From assembly GCF_026343125.1 (NCBI RefSeq), contig NZ_JAPEMB010000001.1, positions 5,089,501 through 5,153,500 on the forward strand: a stretch of DNA of 64,000 bases, read 5' to 3'. Shown here in pieces: positions 43,159 through 50,768 of this stretch. Within the stretch, counting starts at the first letter, position 1; each line of letters opens with the position of its first letter. The DNA comes from Streptomyces sp. NBC_00094 (GTDB lineage: Bacteria > Actinomycetota > Actinomycetes > Streptomycetales > Streptomycetaceae). The notes under the pieces are model-generated. The model worked only from the letters and a program-made list of their open reading frames with translations, had not been told where the DNA came from and ran no database searches. Both the position numbers and the translations under genes were made by a program.

Positions 43159-43276
43159 GCCCGCACGCTATTTCGACCTCTCTCGTACACAGATCCGCGA
43201 CGCGACATGTGCAGAGCGAATCACTCTCCTGCGGCGCCTGTGTAATGATGCGTGAATCGCAGCGGAAGGAGCGAGG

Positions 43277-43483
43277 ATGGCGCCGGATTCCGGGAAATGG
43301 GAACGGATGGCCTTCATTCCGAAGAGCCGTTATGTAAGTGACCCGACCCCCGCCGACCGCACGCCATTCCCGGTCTATTCCGCACTCGTGACGCAGTGGG
43401 TGCAGGCGGGGCGCACGGTGCCGGGAATGCCGGACCGGGAGTGGGAGCGGCTCGTCAACACCCCCGTCTGGCCGCACAGGTAG
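43277..43483 (+). CDS. Small hypothetical protein
   Basis: A 68-residue protein from an ATG preceded by a good GGAAGGAGCGAGG site. It reads MAPDSGKWERMAFIPKSRYV, then DPTPADRTPFPVYSALVTQW and ends NTPVWPHR. It is rich in Pro, Trp and Arg and has no signal or membrane segment. I do not recognise it. It is divergent from the LCP gene and is followed by a terminator. The strong ribosome site and Streptomyces-like codon use argue that it is real. Confidence 0.6.
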   Translation: MAPDSGKWERMAFIPKSRYVSDPTPADRTPFPVYSALVTQWVQAGRTVPGMPDREWERLVNTPVWPHR

Positions 43484-43498
43484 GACCGAAACGAAAGA

Positions 43499-43518
43499 GG
43501 CCGCCCCGGAGGGCGGCC
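43499..43518. terminator. Bidirectional terminator
   Basis: GGCCGCCC, loop CGGA, GGGCGGCC: a perfect stem between the small hypothetical gene and the converging second rodlin. Confidence 0.75.
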
Positions 43519-43538
43519 CCTGACGTGTGAGCGGGACG

Positions 43539-43949
43539 TCAGTTGTTGCCGACGCCGTTGCCCGAGAGGACCGGGATGTCGTCGAGGATGTGCGACAGGG
43601 CCTCGTCACCCTTGGCCTGGGTCGAGTTCTCGACGCACTGCTGGTTCTGCGGGGAGGACAGCACGTTGATGTCCTGGACGGAGATCGGGATCGCGCCGAC
43701 GATCGAACCGGCGTTGAGCTTGGCCGGCAGGCCGATGCACGGCTTGTTCAGCGAGCCCTGGACGAGCGCGAACTGCGGGCTCATGTTGCCGTACGTGGCG
43801 GAGTTTCCGTACTCCTGGTGAGCGTGGTTGCCGCTCAGCGAGGTGGTGCCGCCGTCGTTGGCGATGGCGAGCGCCGGGGTCGCCACCGCGGCGGACGCGC
43901 CGACGATGGAGACGGCTGCGGCCGCAGTGGCCATAACCTTCTTGATCAC
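43539..43949 (-). CDS. Rodlin (second copy)
   Basis: A 136-residue rodlin, most of it identical to the copy at 41604: signal peptide MIKKVMATAAAAVSIVGASA, then NDGGTTSLSGNHAHQEYGNS, MSPQFALVQGSLNKPCIGLP, AKLNAGSIVGAIPISVQDIN and SHILDDIPVLSGNG. Its promoter (43994-44020) is divergent from that of the third rodlin. The start is GTG or ATG-like at 43949, reading V/MIKKVMA. A recent tandem duplication, with the LCP and small hypothetical genes between the copies, is likely. Confidence 0.93.
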   Translation of the reverse strand: MIKKVMATAAAAVSIVGASAAVATPALAIANDGGTTSLSGNHAHQEYGNSATYGNMSPQFALVQGSLNKPCIGLPAKLNAGSIVGAIPISVQDINVLSSPQNQQCVENSTQAKGDEALSHILDDIPVLSGNGVGNN

Positions 43950-43993
43950 GGGAGTTCCCTTCTAGAACCGGCTCCGTGCAGGGAGCGCCCTGA

Positions 43994-44020
43994 TCAACTG
44001 GCCCCGGACGTTTGGGTTCC
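43994..44020 (-). promoter_or_regulatory. Rodlin-type promoter (copy 2)
   Basis: GGAACC (44015-44020), 15 bp, AGTTGA (43994-43999) on the minus strand, 45 bp before the second rodlin start. The flanks CCAGTTGATCAG match copy 1. Confidence 0.65.
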
Positions 44021-44091
44021 GCCGTGTCACCCCCTTGGCGGAGCGCACTCGGCAGCGCGAAACGAGGTCCCAGTCGAACGAGTGAAGGGCC

Positions 44092-44118
44092 GGAACCAAA
44101 GCCCCCGGGCGCAGTTGA
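44092..44118 (+). promoter_or_regulatory. Rodlin-type promoter (copy 3)
   Basis: GGAACC (44092-44097), 15 bp, AGTTGA (44113-44118) on the plus strand, 50 bp before the third rodlin start. It is divergent from copy 2, from which it is separated by about 70 bp. Confidence 0.65.
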
Positions 44119-44167
44119 TCCCGTCGCATCAATCAGGTCGATTGGTGGGAACAGGAACGGAATCACC

Positions 44168-44581
44168 GTGATCAAGAAGATTATGGCGGCTGCGGCTGTT
44201 ACGGCCTCTGTTGTCGGCGCTTCCGCTGCGGCGGCCTCCCCGGCGCTCGCCATCGCCAACGACGGCGGCACCACCTCGCTGAGCGGCAACGGCGCCCACC
44301 AGTCGTTCGGCAACTCCAAGACCGCCGGTGACATGAGCCCCCAGTTCTCGGCCGTCCAGGGCTCGCTGAACAAGCTCTGCCTCGGCGCCCCGGTCAAGGG
44401 CAACGTGGGTTCCGTCGTCGGCATCCTCGTCCCCGTCGCCGTCCAGGACGTCAACGTGCTGTCCTCCCCGCAGAACCAGCAGTGCGCGGAGAACTCCACC
44501 CAGGCCAAGGGTGACGAGCCGCTGTCGCACATCCTGGAGGACATCCCGGTCCTCTCCGGGAACGGCGCCTACAACGGCTGA
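44168..44581 (+). CDS. Rodlin (third copy)
   Basis: A 137-residue rodlin from GTG 44168: signal peptide MIKKIMAAAAVTASVVGASA, then NDGGTTSLSGNGAHQSFGNS, KTAGDMSPQFSAVQGSLNKL-CLGAP, VAVQDVNVLSSPQNQQCAEN and SHILEDIPVLSGNG. It is more divergent from copies 1 and 2 than they are from each other, and carries a slightly different middle (VKGNVGSVVGILVP). S. coelicolor has two rodlins (RdlA, RdlB); three are present here. A chaplin follows on the same strand after a strong terminator. Confidence 0.93.
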   Translation: MIKKIMAAAAVTASVVGASAAAASPALAIANDGGTTSLSGNGAHQSFGNSKTAGDMSPQFSAVQGSLNKLCLGAPVKGNVGSVVGILVPVAVQDVNVLSSPQNQQCAENSTQAKGDEPLSHILEDIPVLSGNGAYNG

Positions 44582-44597
44582 TCCGCACCGCGCACGA

Positions 44598-44635
44598 CAG
44601 GGCCGGAGAGAACGTTCCCGTTCTCTCCGGCCCTG
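44598..44635 (+). terminator. Terminator after the third rodlin
   Basis: CAGGGCCGGAGAGAAC and GTTCTCTCCGGCCCTG form a perfect 16-bp stem around 6 bases. Confidence 0.9.
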
Positions 44636-44757
44636 CCGCGTACGGGCAATGGAGTGAAATGGGAGAGGCCGTCGTTGTTTCGGTTTCCTTTGTGAGGCGT
44701 GTTCGTTGTGTGGTGTGCAGCGGAAACGTATTCCGCCGAGGAAAGGATCCAGACGCA

Positions 44758-44991
44758 ATGAACTGTAAGAAGGCTGCGGCCATCGTCGCCGGAATCGTCA
44801 TGGCCATGGGTGTGGCGTCGCCCGCCTTCGCGGACGCGGACGCGCACGGTGCGGCCATCGGTTCGCCGGGCGTCCTGTCCGGCAACGTGGTCCAGGTCCC
44901 GATCCACATCCCGATCAACGCCTGCGGCAACAGCGTGAACGTCATCGGCGTGCTGAACCCGACCGTCGGCAACTTCTGCGGCAACTTCTGA
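44758..44991 (+). CDS. Short chaplin
   Basis: A small secreted hydrophobic protein that self-assembles into amyloid-like fibrils and lets aerial hyphae break the water surface. The 77-residue precursor has a signal peptide (MNCKKAAAIVAGIVMAMGVA, cleaved after AFA) and one chaplin domain: DAHGAAIGSPGVLSGNVVQV, PIHIPINACGNSVNVIGVLN, PTVGNFCGNF. The two domain cysteines (56 and 74) have the standard 17-residue spacing. There is no sortase motif, so it is a short chaplin of the ChpD-H type. It lies 177 bp after a rodlin, echoing the rodlin-chaplin neighbourhood known in S. coelicolor. Confidence 0.95.
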   Translation: MNCKKAAAIVAGIVMAMGVASPAFADADAHGAAIGSPGVLSGNVVQVPIHIPINACGNSVNVIGVLNPTVGNFCGNF

Positions 44992-45013
44992 GTCTACAGA
45001 GGCACGTAGGCGC

Positions 45014-45056
45014 AGGGGCCGGCCCCGGAGAGCACCCGCTCCCCGGGGCCGGCCCT
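45014..45056. terminator. Terminator after the first chaplin
   Basis: GGCCGGCCCCGG and CCGGGGCCGGCC pair around about 13 bases. It ends 4 bp from the stop of the converging flavoprotein gene. Confidence 0.7.
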
Positions 45057-45059
45057 CGG

Positions 45060-46361
45060 CTATGCCCCGACAGGGGCCTTCTCGCCCGTACGGGGCCTGC
45101 CCACCGTGCCGCCGCGTGCGCCCGCCCGCAGCCGCTGCCGCACTCCCTTCACCAGCCGGCCCGCCGTGTACTCGGCACCGAGGACGAACCGCATCGACGG
45201 CCCGTACGACGGCGCCGTGAGCAGCCCGGCGAGGAAGAGGCCGGGCCAGGAGGACTCGAAGAGGCCGTCGACCTCCGGGGCGCCGACCGCGCCGACCGTC
45301 CGCAGCGCACCACGCAGCGCCGGGTCGAGCATCCCGGCCCGGTCCAGGCCCGGGGTGAAACCGGTGGCGGCGACGACGTGGTCGGTCTCCAGGACCGTCG
45401 TCCCCTCGGGGCCTGCGACGTCGAGCCGGAGCCGCCCGTCCCCGGTCACGGTCGCCGAGGTGATCCGCTGCCCGAGCCGTACGTCCCCGACCGCCGCGAA
45501 CCGCTCCCGTAGCCACCACGCGCCCGCCGGGCCCAGCGCCGAGTCGAAGATCCGCTCGCGGGTGGCGGCCGGCAGCCGCCGGAAGATCCCCGGGGTGTCC
45601 GCGTACAGCTTGTTGTGCCAGCCGCAGCCGAGGCCCGTGTGCGGGGCGCGCAGCGAGAGCCACGGGCCGCGGTCGAGGGCCGGTGGCGGGGTGTTCCAGT
45701 TCAGGCGGTCCGCGCGGGCGACGATCCGGACGGTGGCGGCGCCCTGCTCGGTGAGGAGCACGGCCGTCTCCAGGGCCGCCTGACCGGCTCCGACGACGGT
45801 CACGTCCTGCCCGGCGAAGCGGTCGAGCTCGCCGTGGTGGCTGGAGTGCGTGACGTACCGCCGGGGCAGCCCCCGCAGAGGTCCGGGGATCTCCATGAAG
45901 GGCAGGACCCCGACGGCGAGGGCCACCGTCCGGGCACGGAGGCACTCGCCGTCCTCGGTCAGCAGCTCGAAGCCCTCCGTGGCGGGGGCGACCGAGGCGA
46001 TCAGGCGTCCGTCGAGGTCGGGCACCGCCTGGCGGGCGAACCAGTCGCCGTACGCGGCGAAGAAGTCGACCGGGAGGGGCACGCCGTGCTCGGCGCGGAC
46101 GCCCCTCGTCACGGCGTACGCGTCGAGTCCGTACGCCCCCTCCGGGTCGGAGAGGTGGGAGGCCCACGGCTCCGACTTGAGGAACATGCCCGAGGGCATG
46201 GCGTGCCAGGACTCCATCGAGCGGCCGAAGGTCCGCAGGCGCAGCCCGTGGGCCGCCGCGTGCGCGGCCACGGACAGGCCGTAGGGTCCGGCTCCGACGA
46301 CCACCAGGTCGTCCATCGACTTCGACTTCGACATCGCGCCTTCCGCCTTCTTCGTCTTCAT
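45060..46361 (-). CDS. FAD-dependent oxidoreductase (flavin monooxygenase-like)
   Basis: A 433-residue flavoprotein. After a Lys-rich start it shows the FAD Rossmann motif VVGAGPYGLSVAAHAAAHGL, FLKSEPWASHLSDPEG (typical of the lysine/ornithine N-hydroxylase-like and FMO-like families), a second dinucleotide motif VVGAGQAALETAVLLTEQGA and the ATGF motif VVAATGFTPGLD near the C-terminus. ATG 46361 overlaps the stop of the ATP-grasp gene as ATGA, which suggests coupled translation; an internal ATG at 46334 has a better GGAAGG site. With the ATP-grasp enzyme it may tailor a small amide or peptide product; the substrate is unknown. Confidence 0.85.
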   Translation of the reverse strand: MKTKKAEGAMSKSKSMDDLVVVGAGPYGLSVAAHAAAHGLRLRTFGRSMESWHAMPSGMFLKSEPWASHLSDPEGAYGLDAYAVTRGVRAEHGVPLPVDFFAAYGDWFARQAVPDLDGRLIASVAPATEGFELLTEDGECLRARTVALAVGVLPFMEIPGPLRGLPRRYVTHSSHHGELDRFAGQDVTVVGAGQAALETAVLLTEQGAATVRIVARADRLNWNTPPPALDRGPWLSLRAPHTGLGCGWHNKLYADTPGIFRRLPAATRERIFDSALGPAGAWWLRERFAAVGDVRLGQRITSATVTGDGRLRLDVAGPEGTTVLETDHVVAATGFTPGLDRAGMLDPALRGALRTVGAVGAPEVDGLFESSWPGLFLAGLLTAPSYGPSMRFVLGAEYTAGRLVKGVRQRLRAGARGGTVGRPRTGEKAPVGA

Positions 46362-47701
46362 CGTTCGCATCGCTGGGTGAGCTGGTCGCGGGAGGTGCGG
46401 GCCGGCGCCGGCAGGGTGGCCGGGTGCCGGACCCGGCCGGTCCCGAGCCGCCGGGCGGCCGCGCCGAGGGCCTTGCGCAGCAGGTGCGCCAGCCAGACGC
46501 GGCCCATCGCGAGCGCCGGCGCCGGGTCGTCGGCCGCGAACCAGGCGCGCTCGGTCCGCCGCTCCCACACGGTGTCCGGCCCGGCCGTGTACCGGCGGCG
46601 CGGGGAGGTGAGGAGCGACAGCGCCGCGTAGTTCTCCACGACGAACCGGCGGCCGTACGCGGGGGAGTGCGGCGGTACGGGACGGCCGGTGAGGTCCAGG
46701 TGCATGGCCCGGACGACGTCAAGACCGTCGGGATCGGTGAAGAGCCGGAACTGCGCGCCGGGCCGGGGGTTGAAGTCGAGCAGGTGGTACGCGCCCGTCG
46801 ACCGGTCGAGCCGGAAGTCCAGGTCGCACACGCCCCGGTAGCCGAGAGCGTCGAGCAGCTCGCGCGCCGCGCGGTCCACGGCCGGGTTCGCCGTCCAGCG
46901 GCCCACGGCGGTGAGCCCCGCCCCGTCGGGCCAGGAGCGCTCCTTCAGCCCGGTGGCCCCGGTCACGCAGCGGCCGGCGGAGTCCACGTACCCGTGGAAG
47001 AACCAGTCCAGGTCCCGTCCCGCGGGCAGGAGTTCCTGGAGCAGCAGCCGGCTGCCGGCCTCCGGGGTCCGGGCGTACAGCTCCCGCACCTCGGCGAGGG
47101 ACCGCACGATCGCGGTGCTGCGCAGTCCGCGGCCGGCCGGCAGCAGCCAGGGCCTGCTCCACTTGGCGACCACCGGGAGGCCGAGCGACCAGGCCATCGC
47201 GGCGGCCTCGTCGGCGCCGGTGGGGAGTTCGGTACGCGGATGGGGCAGGCCCAGGGCCGCGCAGGTGGTGGAGAGCGCGGCCTTGTCCGCGACCCGCAGC
47301 AGCTGCTCCTCGGTCTGCTCGGGCAGCAGGAAGCGGGGGGAGAGCTCGGCGCGCCGACGGGCCAGCGCGAGGGCGCTGACGTCGTCCAGAGGGATGGCCA
47401 GCACGGGATGTGAGGCCCCGTCGGGTACCCGGCCGTCGATGTCGTGGCTGATCTCGTCGGCGATTCGGACCAGCAGTTCCGTGAGCGCGACGGAGGACGG
47501 CGTGGGCGGGCCCGTGCGGGCCGAGCGGAGATATCGGGATCGGGAGACCGGGCTGGTGGTCGATTCGATGACGGCGTGGACCGGAATTCCCGCTCTTCCC
47601 AGCGAGCGCGCGGCGCCGAGAGTGCCGTGATGGAAGGGGTTCCGGTCGAGCCGTACGAGGACGGTGGGGACGCGGGTGTCGAAACTCTGACGGCGCGGCA
47701 C
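46358..47701 (-). CDS. ATP-grasp domain ligase
   Basis: A 447-residue carboxylate-amine/thiol ligase-like protein. The N-terminal pre-ATP domain opens TVLVRLDRNPFHHGTLGAAR. The ATP-grasp core (about 120-320) includes LGLPVVAKWSRPWLLPAGRG, LLLQELLPAGRDLDWFFHGY and the metal-binding YHLLDFNPRPGAQFRLF. No membrane segment is present. Its stop overlaps the start of the flavoprotein gene. It is divergent from the GH26-like gene at 47859, with 157 bp between them. Enzymes of this group add an amino acid or amine to a sugar- or lipid-linked acid; the exact reaction is not evident, and a link to the exopolysaccharide operon is speculation. Confidence 0.85.
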   Translation of the reverse strand: MPRRQSFDTRVPTVLVRLDRNPFHHGTLGAARSLGRAGIPVHAVIESTTSPVSRSRYLRSARTGPPTPSSVALTELLVRIADEISHDIDGRVPDGASHPVLAIPLDDVSALALARRRAELSPRFLLPEQTEEQLLRVADKAALSTTCAALGLPHPRTELPTGADEAAAMAWSLGLPVVAKWSRPWLLPAGRGLRSTAIVRSLAEVRELYARTPEAGSRLLLQELLPAGRDLDWFFHGYVDSAGRCVTGATGLKERSWPDGAGLTAVGRWTANPAVDRAARELLDALGYRGVCDLDFRLDRSTGAYHLLDFNPRPGAQFRLFTDPDGLDVVRAMHLDLTGRPVPPHSPAYGRRFVVENYAALSLLTSPRRRYTAGPDTVWERRTERAWFAADDPAPALAMGRVWLAHLLRKALGAAARRLGTGRVRHPATLPAPARTSRDQLTQRCER

Positions 47702-47798
47702 GGCATGCCCTTCATCTCGGGTGCCCCAACTGGGCGATGAAATCCTCTAATGGACTACTGATCAGAGGGAAGCCGAGTCCACGGTCGGCTCATTAGGA

Positions 47799-47813
47799 AT
47801 ACTTTCGGAGTAT
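47799..47813. promoter_or_regulatory. Inverted repeat in the ATP-grasp/GH26 divergent region
   Basis: ATACT-TTCGG-AGTAT lies 46 bp before the GH26-like start and 98 bp before the ATP-grasp start. It may be an operator for either gene. A TTGACG hexamer follows at about 47819. Confidence 0.3.
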
Positions 47814-47858
47814 CGGATTGACGGATCATCAAAAGGTGTACGACGCGAAGGAGCGGCC

Positions 47859-49586
47859 ATGGCAGCTGCACATCGGAGAACATCGAGAACATGGCTGGGG
47901 GTGTTCACCGCCGGTCTCCTCGCCTCGGGCTCAGTCGTTCTCTCGTCCCCCGCGCATGCCACCGACTCCGTAACGACGAAGGACCCCGCGCCGTCTCTCT
48001 CCAGCGCCATGGGCGCGTTCCTCGACTCGGGCGCGCTCGGGGTCGCCCGCATCGGGCAGCTGCAGCGGTGGCTCGGTGGCCGTGAACTCCGCGTCGGCCA
48101 CACCTACCTGCCGGGCGACCTCTGGAAGAACATCGAGGGCCCGCCCGGCTTCCTCGACGCCTGGGCGGACTGGCGCAACGAGAAGGACGACCGGCTCTTC
48201 GTCCTCAACGTCCCCATGCTGGAGCGGAACGAGGCCGGCGTCTCCGACTACGAGGTCCGCCGTCAGCTCCAGCTGGGCGCGGCCGGGTACTACGACCACC
48301 ACTTCAAGACCCTCGCCGAACGCCTGGTCGAGCTCCGGGCGACCGACACCGTCGTCGTCCTCGGCTGGGAGATGAACGGCACGACGTACACCCACCGGTG
48401 CGCGCCGGACCCGACTGCCTGGAAGAAGTACTGGAACCGCATCGTCACCGCGATGCGTTCCGTGCCGGGTCAGGAGTTCCGCTTCGACTTCAACCCGAGC
48501 CGCGGCCGGGACGCCGTTCCGTGGACCGAGTGCTACCCGGGCGACGACGTCGTCGACATCATCGGCATGGACTCGTACGACCAGCCGCCGGGAATGAGTT
48601 TCGACCAGCACGTGAGCGAGCCGTACGGGCTCCAGAAGCAGGTCGATTTCGCCGCCGAGCACGGAAAGCAGATCTCCTATCCCGAATGGGGGCTCTTCCG
48701 GAACGGCGACAATCCTGTCTACATGCAGCGCATGCTGGAGTGGATGAAACAGCACAAGCCGCTGTACCACACGATCACGGATTACTGTCCGCACGGCGTC
48801 TGGCAGTGCGACGACAATCCGCGGTCGTCGCAGGTGTTCCGGCAGATGCTGTTCGGGGTGGAACCGGAAGTGCCGGAAGTGCCGGTGGATCCCGTGGACC
48901 CGGTGGATCCTGTCGACCCGGTGGATCCGGTGGATCCGGTGGATCCTGTTGATCCGGTTGATCCGGTTGATCCGGTGGATCCGGTGGATCCGGTGGATCC
49001 GGTGGATCCGGTGGATCCCGTCGACCCCGTGGACCCGGTGGACCCCGTGGACCCGGTGGACCCGGTGGACCCGGTGGACCCGGTTGATCCTGTCGACCCC
49101 GTGGATCCGGTGGATCCGGTGGATCCGGTTGACCCGACGGTCCCAGTGCCCAAGCCCGAACCGAAGCCCGAGCCGAAGCCCGAGCCGAAGCCCGAGCCGA
49201 AGCCTGAGCCCAAGCCGGAACCGAAGCCCGAGCCGAAGCCTGAGCCGAAGCCTGAGCCGAAGCCTGAGCCGAAGCCTGAGCCGAAGCCCGAGCCTGAGCC
49301 GAAGCCGAAGCCGAAGCCGAAGCCGGAACCGAAGCCGGAACCGAAGCCTGAGCCGAAGCCCGAGCCGAAGCCCGAGCCCGAGCCGAAGCCCGAGCCCGAG
49401 CCGGAACCGAAGCCCGAGCCCGAGCCCGTGCCCACACCCGTGCCCAAGCCCGACTGCTGGACCGTGAACCTCGGTTCGTGGGTCGAGAGTTGGATCGGCG
49501 GGCCCGTCTGTGTCCCGAAGGACTCCTGGAAGGACGAGGTCGACCTCGACTGGAAGGACGCGCTGCAGGGCGTCTGGCCCTTCTGA
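47859..49586 (+). CDS. Secreted GH26-like glycoside hydrolase with long repetitive stalk
   Basis: A 575-residue exported protein. It has a signal peptide (RTWLGVFTAGLLASGSVVLS, cleaved after AHA) and a catalytic TIM-barrel region (about 45-335) resembling GH26, with the acid/base Glu in VVLGWEMNG (near 172) and the nucleophile Glu in SYPEWGLF (near 273). Exactly 28 Val-Asp-Pro repeats follow (343-426), then about 100 residues of Pro-Glu-Pro-Lys repeats, and a compact end (DCWTVNLGSWVESWIGGPVC, VPKDSWKDEVDLDWKDAL) with two Cys. The stalk probably spans the cell wall. GH26 members cleave beta-mannans or related beta-glycans. The neighbouring exopolysaccharide operon converges on it, so that polymer is a plausible substrate. 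Confidence 0.85.
   Translation: MAAAHRRTSRTWLGVFTAGLLASGSVVLSSPAHATDSVTTKDPAPSLSSAMGAFLDSGALGVARIGQLQRWLGGRELRVGHTYLPGDLWKNIEGPPGFLDAWADWRNEKDDRLFVLNVPMLERNEAGVSDYEVRRQLQLGAAGYYDHHFKTLAERLVELRATDTVVVLGWEMNGTTYTHRCAPDPTAWKKYWNRIVTAMRSVPGQEFRFDFNPSRGRDAVPWTECYPGDDVVDIIGMDSYDQPPGMSFDQHVSEPYGLQKQVDFAAEHGKQISYPEWGLFRNGDNPVYMQRMLEWMKQHKPLYHTITDYCPHGVWQCDDNPRSSQVFRQMLFGVEPEVPEVPVDPVDPVDPVDPVDPVDPVDPVDPVDPVDPVDPVDPVDPVDPVDPVDPVDPVDPVDPVDPVDPVDPVDPVDPVDPVDPVDPVDPTVPVPKPEPKPEPKPEPKPEPKPEPKPEPKPEPKPEPKPEPKPEPKPEPKPEPEPKPKPKPKPEPKPEPKPEPKPEPKPEPEPKPEPEPEPKPEPEPVPTPVPKPDCWTVNLGSWVESWIGGPVCVPKDSWKDEVDLDWKDALQGVWPF
48885..49136 (+). repeat. 28 tandem 9-bp repeats encoding Val-Asp-Pro
   Basis: The unit GTGGATCCG and synonymous forms (GTTGATCCG, GTCGACCCC and others) run without interruption for 252 bp. 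Blocks of identical synonymous codons show repeated slippage or unequal crossing-over. Confidence 0.95.
49147..49440 (+). repeat. Tandem 12-bp repeats encoding Pro-Glu-Pro-Lys
   Basis: Units such as CCCGAGCCGAAG and CCTGAGCCGAAG, with some Pro-Lys and Pro-Glu variants, cover about 290 bp. The coding frame encodes an extended, charged, proline-rich stalk. Confidence 0.9.
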
Positions 49587-49592
49587 CCGGAC

Positions 49593-49658
49593 CCGGGCCG
49601 GACCGGATCCGAACGGCGGCGGCGGAGATCAACCGCCGCCGTTCGGTGTCCGGCCCGG
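49593..49658. terminator. Bidirectional terminator between GH26-like gene and EPS operon
   Basis: Two stacked stems: CCGGGCCGGAC with GTCCGGCCCGG, and GAACGGCGGCGG with CCGCCGCCGTTC. The right side lies inside the last codons of the acetyltransferase gene, so the convergent operons share it. Confidence 0.85.
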
Positions 49659-50768
49659 GAGGCGGGTGAGTGCCCGTCCGACCCAGGCCCGTTCCCGGGC
49701 CTGGCGGGCCACCCAGCGGCGCCCGTCGGCCGCGCCCGCGCGCAGCCAGAGGAGCGGGGCCGTGGCGCGCCCCGCGAGCATCAGCCGCTGGTTGCGGACG
49801 GTCTCGGGCCGCCAGTGCTGCTTGTACGCCTCGGTGCCGCGCAGCATGCTCAGCGTGGCCCGCCCGCCGGTGCTGGTCTCGCGGGCCCCGTGGCGCAGCA
49901 GCATCGTCGCCACGTCGACCTTGCGGGCCCGCAGCTCCGGGTCGGCGCCGTACAGGTAGCCGCCGGCGAGCCGGGGGGACATCAGGGTCAGGTCGGCGGC
50001 CACCACGTCCCCGGCGAGCCGGAACTCGGTGACCATCGCGTCCCCGCGCTCCACCATGGGGCGTACCGCCCGCGCGAGGTGCTGGGCGAACCGCCGGCTC
50101 GTGTGCTCGGCGGTCACTCCCCGTCCCTGCCACTGGAGTTGATGGAGCTTCAGGAGCCGGTCGAGGGCGGCGGGGACCTCGTCCCCCGAGACGACGTGCG
50201 AGTCGATGCCGAGGGCGTCGAGCTTGCGGAGCTTGGCGCGGACCCGCTGGGCCTTCCCGGAGGGGATCCGTTCGAGCAGCCCCTCCATGGGGACGGCCGG
50301 CAGCTCCAGGCACAGCGAGTCGGGCAGCCGTCGGCGCGGACCGCGCCAGCGGGCGAGGACCCGCTCGGTGGCTGCCCCGGGCCGCACCTCCCGCAGGTCG
50401 ATCACCGCGCTCCGGGCCGCCCTGGCGAGCGCGTGGGCCAGGGCGGGCGCCGCCTCGGGGCAGTCGTCGTCGAGCAGCACGTCCGTGAAGTCGGTGATCG
50501 TGCCGCCGAGCTGGGTGAGGACGGGCAGCGGCCCGCGGGCCCGCATCAGGGGTGCGGCGGCGACGAGTTCGCCGCTGTCCCGTCGTACGAGCACCACCCG
50601 CAGCGCACCCGGGCGGCCGTACGAGAGCCACCAGGAGTGCAGCCAGGAGTGGGACTGGAAGGGGGTCGCGGAGGAGCAGCGCCCGTACAGCGCCGTCCAC
50701 TCGGCCGCCAGGCGCCCGAACCGCTCCTCGTCACGGCAGATCTCGGTCCGCAGGGCTCTCGGGGTCAC
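49629..50768 (-). CDS. GNAT-type acetyltransferase, CelD/BcsL family
   Basis: A 379-residue protein of the family found in polysaccharide operons, thought to acylate sugars or act in polymer assembly. Landmarks: an N-terminal FQSHSWLHSWWLSYGRPGAL, a central RVRAKLRKLDALGIDSHVVS, HQLQWQGRGVTAEHT and a C-terminal DVATMLLRHGARETSTGGRA. No membrane segment is present. The GTG at 50768 overlaps the stop of the Wzz-like gene (GTGA). It is the last gene of the minus-strand exopolysaccharide operon. Confidence 0.85.
   Translation of the reverse strand: MTPRALRTEICRDEERFGRLAAEWTALYGRCSSATPFQSHSWLHSWWLSYGRPGALRVVLVRRDSGELVAAAPLMRARGPLPVLTQLGGTITDFTDVLLDDDCPEAAPALAHALARAARSAVIDLREVRPGAATERVLARWRGPRRRLPDSLCLELPAVPMEGLLERIPSGKAQRVRAKLRKLDALGIDSHVVSGDEVPAALDRLLKLHQLQWQGRGVTAEHTSRRFAQHLARAVRPMVERGDAMVTEFRLAGDVVAADLTLMSPRLAGGYLYGADPELRARKVDVATMLLRHGARETSTGGRATLSMLRGTEAYKQHWRPETVRNQRLMLAGRATAPLLWLRAGAADGRRWVARQARERAWVGRALTRLPGRTPNGGG

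Noticed and set aside
48885..49440. Possible CRISPR-like array
   Set aside because: Units are 9 or 12 bp with no spacers and are part of a coding frame.
48782..49467. Long frames in several phases (Thr-Gly-Ser, Trp-Ile-Arg, Ser-Arg repeats) over the GH26-like stalk
   Set aside because: The 9-bp and 12-bp repeats keep all frames open. Only the frame with the signal peptide and catalytic domain makes sense.
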